A stretch of DNA of 64,000 nt from Pseudomonas viridiflava (GTDB lineage: Bacteria; Pseudomonadota; Gammaproteobacteria; Pseudomonadales; Pseudomonadaceae), in assembly GCF_900590885.1 (NCBI RefSeq), contig NZ_UUON01000051.1, positions 62,001 through 126,000 on the forward strand, written 5' to 3'. Shown piece after piece: positions 62,350-64,000 of this stretch. The notes below the pieces were generated by a model that was not told where the DNA came from, searched no databases, and saw only the letters and a list, made by a program, of their open reading frames with translations. The first letter of the stretch is position 1. Each line of letters starts with the position of its first letter. A program made the position numbers and the translations under genes.

Positions 62350-62850
62350 ATGCTGGTGATCCACCGCCGAATCGCCCCCCAAGCCCTCTGGGCTGCCGAG
62401 TTGCTGCTGAATTTCGAAGCGCGCAGCAAAAGCCGCCTGCGCTGTTTCAGTGCCGACGGTGAAGACGTCGGCCTTTTCCTGGAGCGTGGCCAGCCGCCGC
62501 TGCATGACGGCGAATTCCTGCAGGCCGAAGACGGACGCGTCGTACGCGTTTGCGCGCGGCCTGAACAGCTGTTGCATGTCACCTGCAGCAGCGCCTTCGA
62601 ACTGACCCGCGCCGCCTATCACCTCGGTAACCGCCACGTGGCACTGCAAGTTGGGGATGGCTGGTTGCGCCTGCTCGATGACTACGTGCTCAAGGCCATG
62701 CTCGAGCAGTTGGGCGCCCACACCGAGACGCTTGAAGCGCCATTCCAGCCGGAACATGGCGCCTACGGCGGCGGCCACCATCATTCGCGCCATGGCGACG
62801 AAGACTTCAATTACCCGCCCAAGCTGCACCAGTTCGGCGTGCGTCTATGA
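62350..62850 (+). CDS. ureE: Urease accessory protein UreE
   Basis: 166 residues, nickel metallochaperone. The N-terminal domain has LFLERGQPPLHDGE. The central metal-binding domain has TRAAYHLGNRHVALQV and LEAPFQPEHGAYGGGHHHS. The C-terminal tail is His-rich but short. Behind a sigma-54 promoter and overlapping ureF by 4 bp. Confidence 0.96.
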   Translation: MLVIHRRIAPQALWAAELLLNFEARSKSRLRCFSADGEDVGLFLERGQPPLHDGEFLQAEDGRVVRVCARPEQLLHVTCSSAFELTRAAYHLGNRHVALQVGDGWLRLLDDYVLKAMLEQLGAHTETLEAPFQPEHGAYGGGHHHSRHGDEDFNYPPKLHQFGVRL

Positions 62851-63521
62851 ACCCAGCCTGGGCGTTGCTGCGTCTGGCCAGCCCGCAATTGCCGATTGGC
62901 GGCTACAGCTATTCCCAAGGGCTGGAAATGGCCGTGGAAAACGGCCGCGTGAAGGATGCCGACAGTGCACGACGCTGGATCAGCGACCAATTGCTGCTCA
63001 ACCTGGCGCGCTTTGAAGCGCCGCTGTTGCTCGCCCATTGCCGCGCCGCAGCCGAGCAGGACTGGCCGCGCCTGACCCAACTGTGCGAAGAGCACCGCGC
63101 CAGCCGCGAAACCCGCGAGCTGTACCAGGAAAGCCGGCAAATGGGCTACTCCCTGCAGCAACTGCTCAACGGTTTGCCGGAACTTGACGCCGCCGCACGC
63201 AGCTTTCTTGAACACCTCGCCGAGCCGCACCTGGCCCTGGGCTGGGCGCTGGCCGCCCGCGCCTGGAGCATCAGCCCCGACGACGCCCTCGCCGCCTGGC
63301 TCTGGAGCTGGCTGGAAAACCAATTGGCCGTGCTGATGAAAACCCTGCCCTTGGGCCAGCAAGCCGCGCAACGCCTGACCAGCGAGCTGTTGCCCCTGTT
63401 GCAACAAGCCCAGCAGGACGCCGAACGCATCGACCCCAACCATTTCGGCAGCGCCGCCTTTGGCCTGTCCCTGGCGTGCATGGCCCATGAGCGCCAGTAC
63501 AGCCGCCTGTTCCGTTCCTAG
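62847..63521 (+). CDS. ureF: Urease accessory protein UreF
   Basis: 224 residues, all-helical. LASPQLPIGGYSYSQGLEMA is the family opening, with ARETRELYQE-like RASRETRELYQESRQMGYS and HFGSAAFGLSLACMAHERQ further on. Bridges UreD and UreG in the activation complex. ATGA overlap with ureE; ureG follows 10 bp after the stop. Confidence 0.96.
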   Translation: MNPAWALLRLASPQLPIGGYSYSQGLEMAVENGRVKDADSARRWISDQLLLNLARFEAPLLLAHCRAAAEQDWPRLTQLCEEHRASRETRELYQESRQMGYSLQQLLNGLPELDAAARSFLEHLAEPHLALGWALAARAWSISPDDALAAWLWSWLENQLAVLMKTLPLGQQAAQRLTSELLPLLQQAQQDAERIDPNHFGSAAFGLSLACMAHERQYSRLFRS

Positions 63522-63531
63522 GAGAAGCACC

Positions 63532-64000
63532 ATGAACACACAACCTCTGCGCGTCGGCATCGGCGGCCCGGTGGGCTCCGGCAAAACCGCCCTGACCCTG
63601 GCCCTGTGCCTCGCGCTGCGCGATCGCTACAACCTGGCGGTGGTGACCAACGACATCTACACCCGTGAAGACGCCGACTTCCTGGTGCGCAACCAGGCCC
63701 TGGCGCCCGAGCGCATCATCGGCGTGGAAACCGGCGGCTGCCCGCACACGGCAATCCGTGAAGACGCCTCGATCAACCTCGAAGCCGTCGACCAGCTCAA
63801 CCGCCGCTTCCCCGGCCTGGACCTGATCCTGGTGGAGTCCGGCGGTGACAACCTTTCGGCCACGTTCAGCCCGGAGCTGTCGGACCTGACCATCTACGTG
63901 ATCGACGTGTCGGCCGGCGACAAGCTGCCGCGCAAGGGCGGGCCGGGCATCTGCAAATCCGACCTGCTGGTGATCAACAAGATCGACCTCGCGCCGCTGG
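63532..64000 (+). CDS. ureG: Urease accessory GTPase UreG (3' end beyond window)
   Basis: 156 codons are visible from ATG 63532, behind AGGAGAAG; the gene runs off the right edge. SIMIBI-class GTPase: P-loop GIGGPVGSGKTALT, VTNDIYTREDADFL, the nickel-binding CPH in ETGGCPHTAIRED, ESGGDNLSATFSPEL and the NKID guanine motif. Couples GTP hydrolysis to nickel delivery. Confidence 0.97.
   Translation, partial: MNTQPLRVGIGGPVGSGKTALTLALCLALRDRYNLAVVTNDIYTREDADFLVRNQALAPERIIGVETGGCPHTAIREDASINLEAVDQLNRRFPGLDLILVESGGDNLSATFSPELSDLTIYVIDVSAGDKLPRKGGPGICKSDLLVINKIDLAPL

Overview
The window is a 64 kb piece of a Pseudomonas chromosome, most likely from the P. fluorescens group. The DNA is GC-rich with dense operons, and gene order largely follows what I remember of the P. 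aeruginosa PAO1 stretch gcbA-ctpL-aroQ-accBC-prmA-dusB-fis-purHD-retS ... urtABCDE-ureDABC ... desT-ureEFG. Many intergenic gaps hold the short GGGGGCTTGCCCCC-type REP/REPIN palindromes typical of fluorescent pseudomonads. No tRNA, rRNA, CRISPR, prophage or insertion sequence was seen.

Layout. 0-15 kb is a conserved core: the end of a diguanylate cyclase (gcbA-like), a chemoreceptor (ctpL-like), aroQ, accB-accC, prmA, a zinc-ribbon membrane protein, dusB-fis, purH, purD and the hybrid sensor retS. 15-33.6 kb looks like a block inserted between retS and the urea genes: marC, an unknown gene, divergent cobalamin operons (cobG-H-I-J and cobL-K), a truncated antitoxin-like gene, a copper cluster (DUF2946, PCuAC chaperone, DUF2946, OprC-type receptor), a PepSY membrane protein, and a TonB receptor plus ABC importer behind a Zur-box-like palindrome. 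33.7-43.8 kb carries urea uptake (urtABCDE) and urease (ureD, ureA, two acetyltransferases, ureB, ureC). 43.8-49.9 kb is one 2015-codon gene on the minus strand for a giant leucine-rich-repeat protein with a C-terminal NEL (IpaH-like) E3 ubiquitin ligase module. 50-62 kb is mixed: cbpA, an Hsp70-like gene, a thioredoxin-fold protein without cysteines, an AI-2E family exporter, psiF, an AraC regulator divergent from an EamA exporter, a lipase, a bacterioferritin-like protein, an AsmA protein, a small secreted repeat protein, desT and an NlpC/P60 hydrolase. 62.3-64 kb holds ureE, ureF and the start of ureG.

How it fits together. The urea locus is split in two by about 18 kb, but both halves (upstream of urtA and of ureE) carry a near-consensus sigma-54 promoter, so uptake, structural and maturation genes can be switched on together by nitrogen limitation. 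The metal block probably supplies cobalamin, copper and zinc (or a zinc-linked cofactor). The most unusual gene is the NEL-domain protein: it has a CxD catalytic motif, and its leader holds nested inverted repeats that run into the ribosome binding site.
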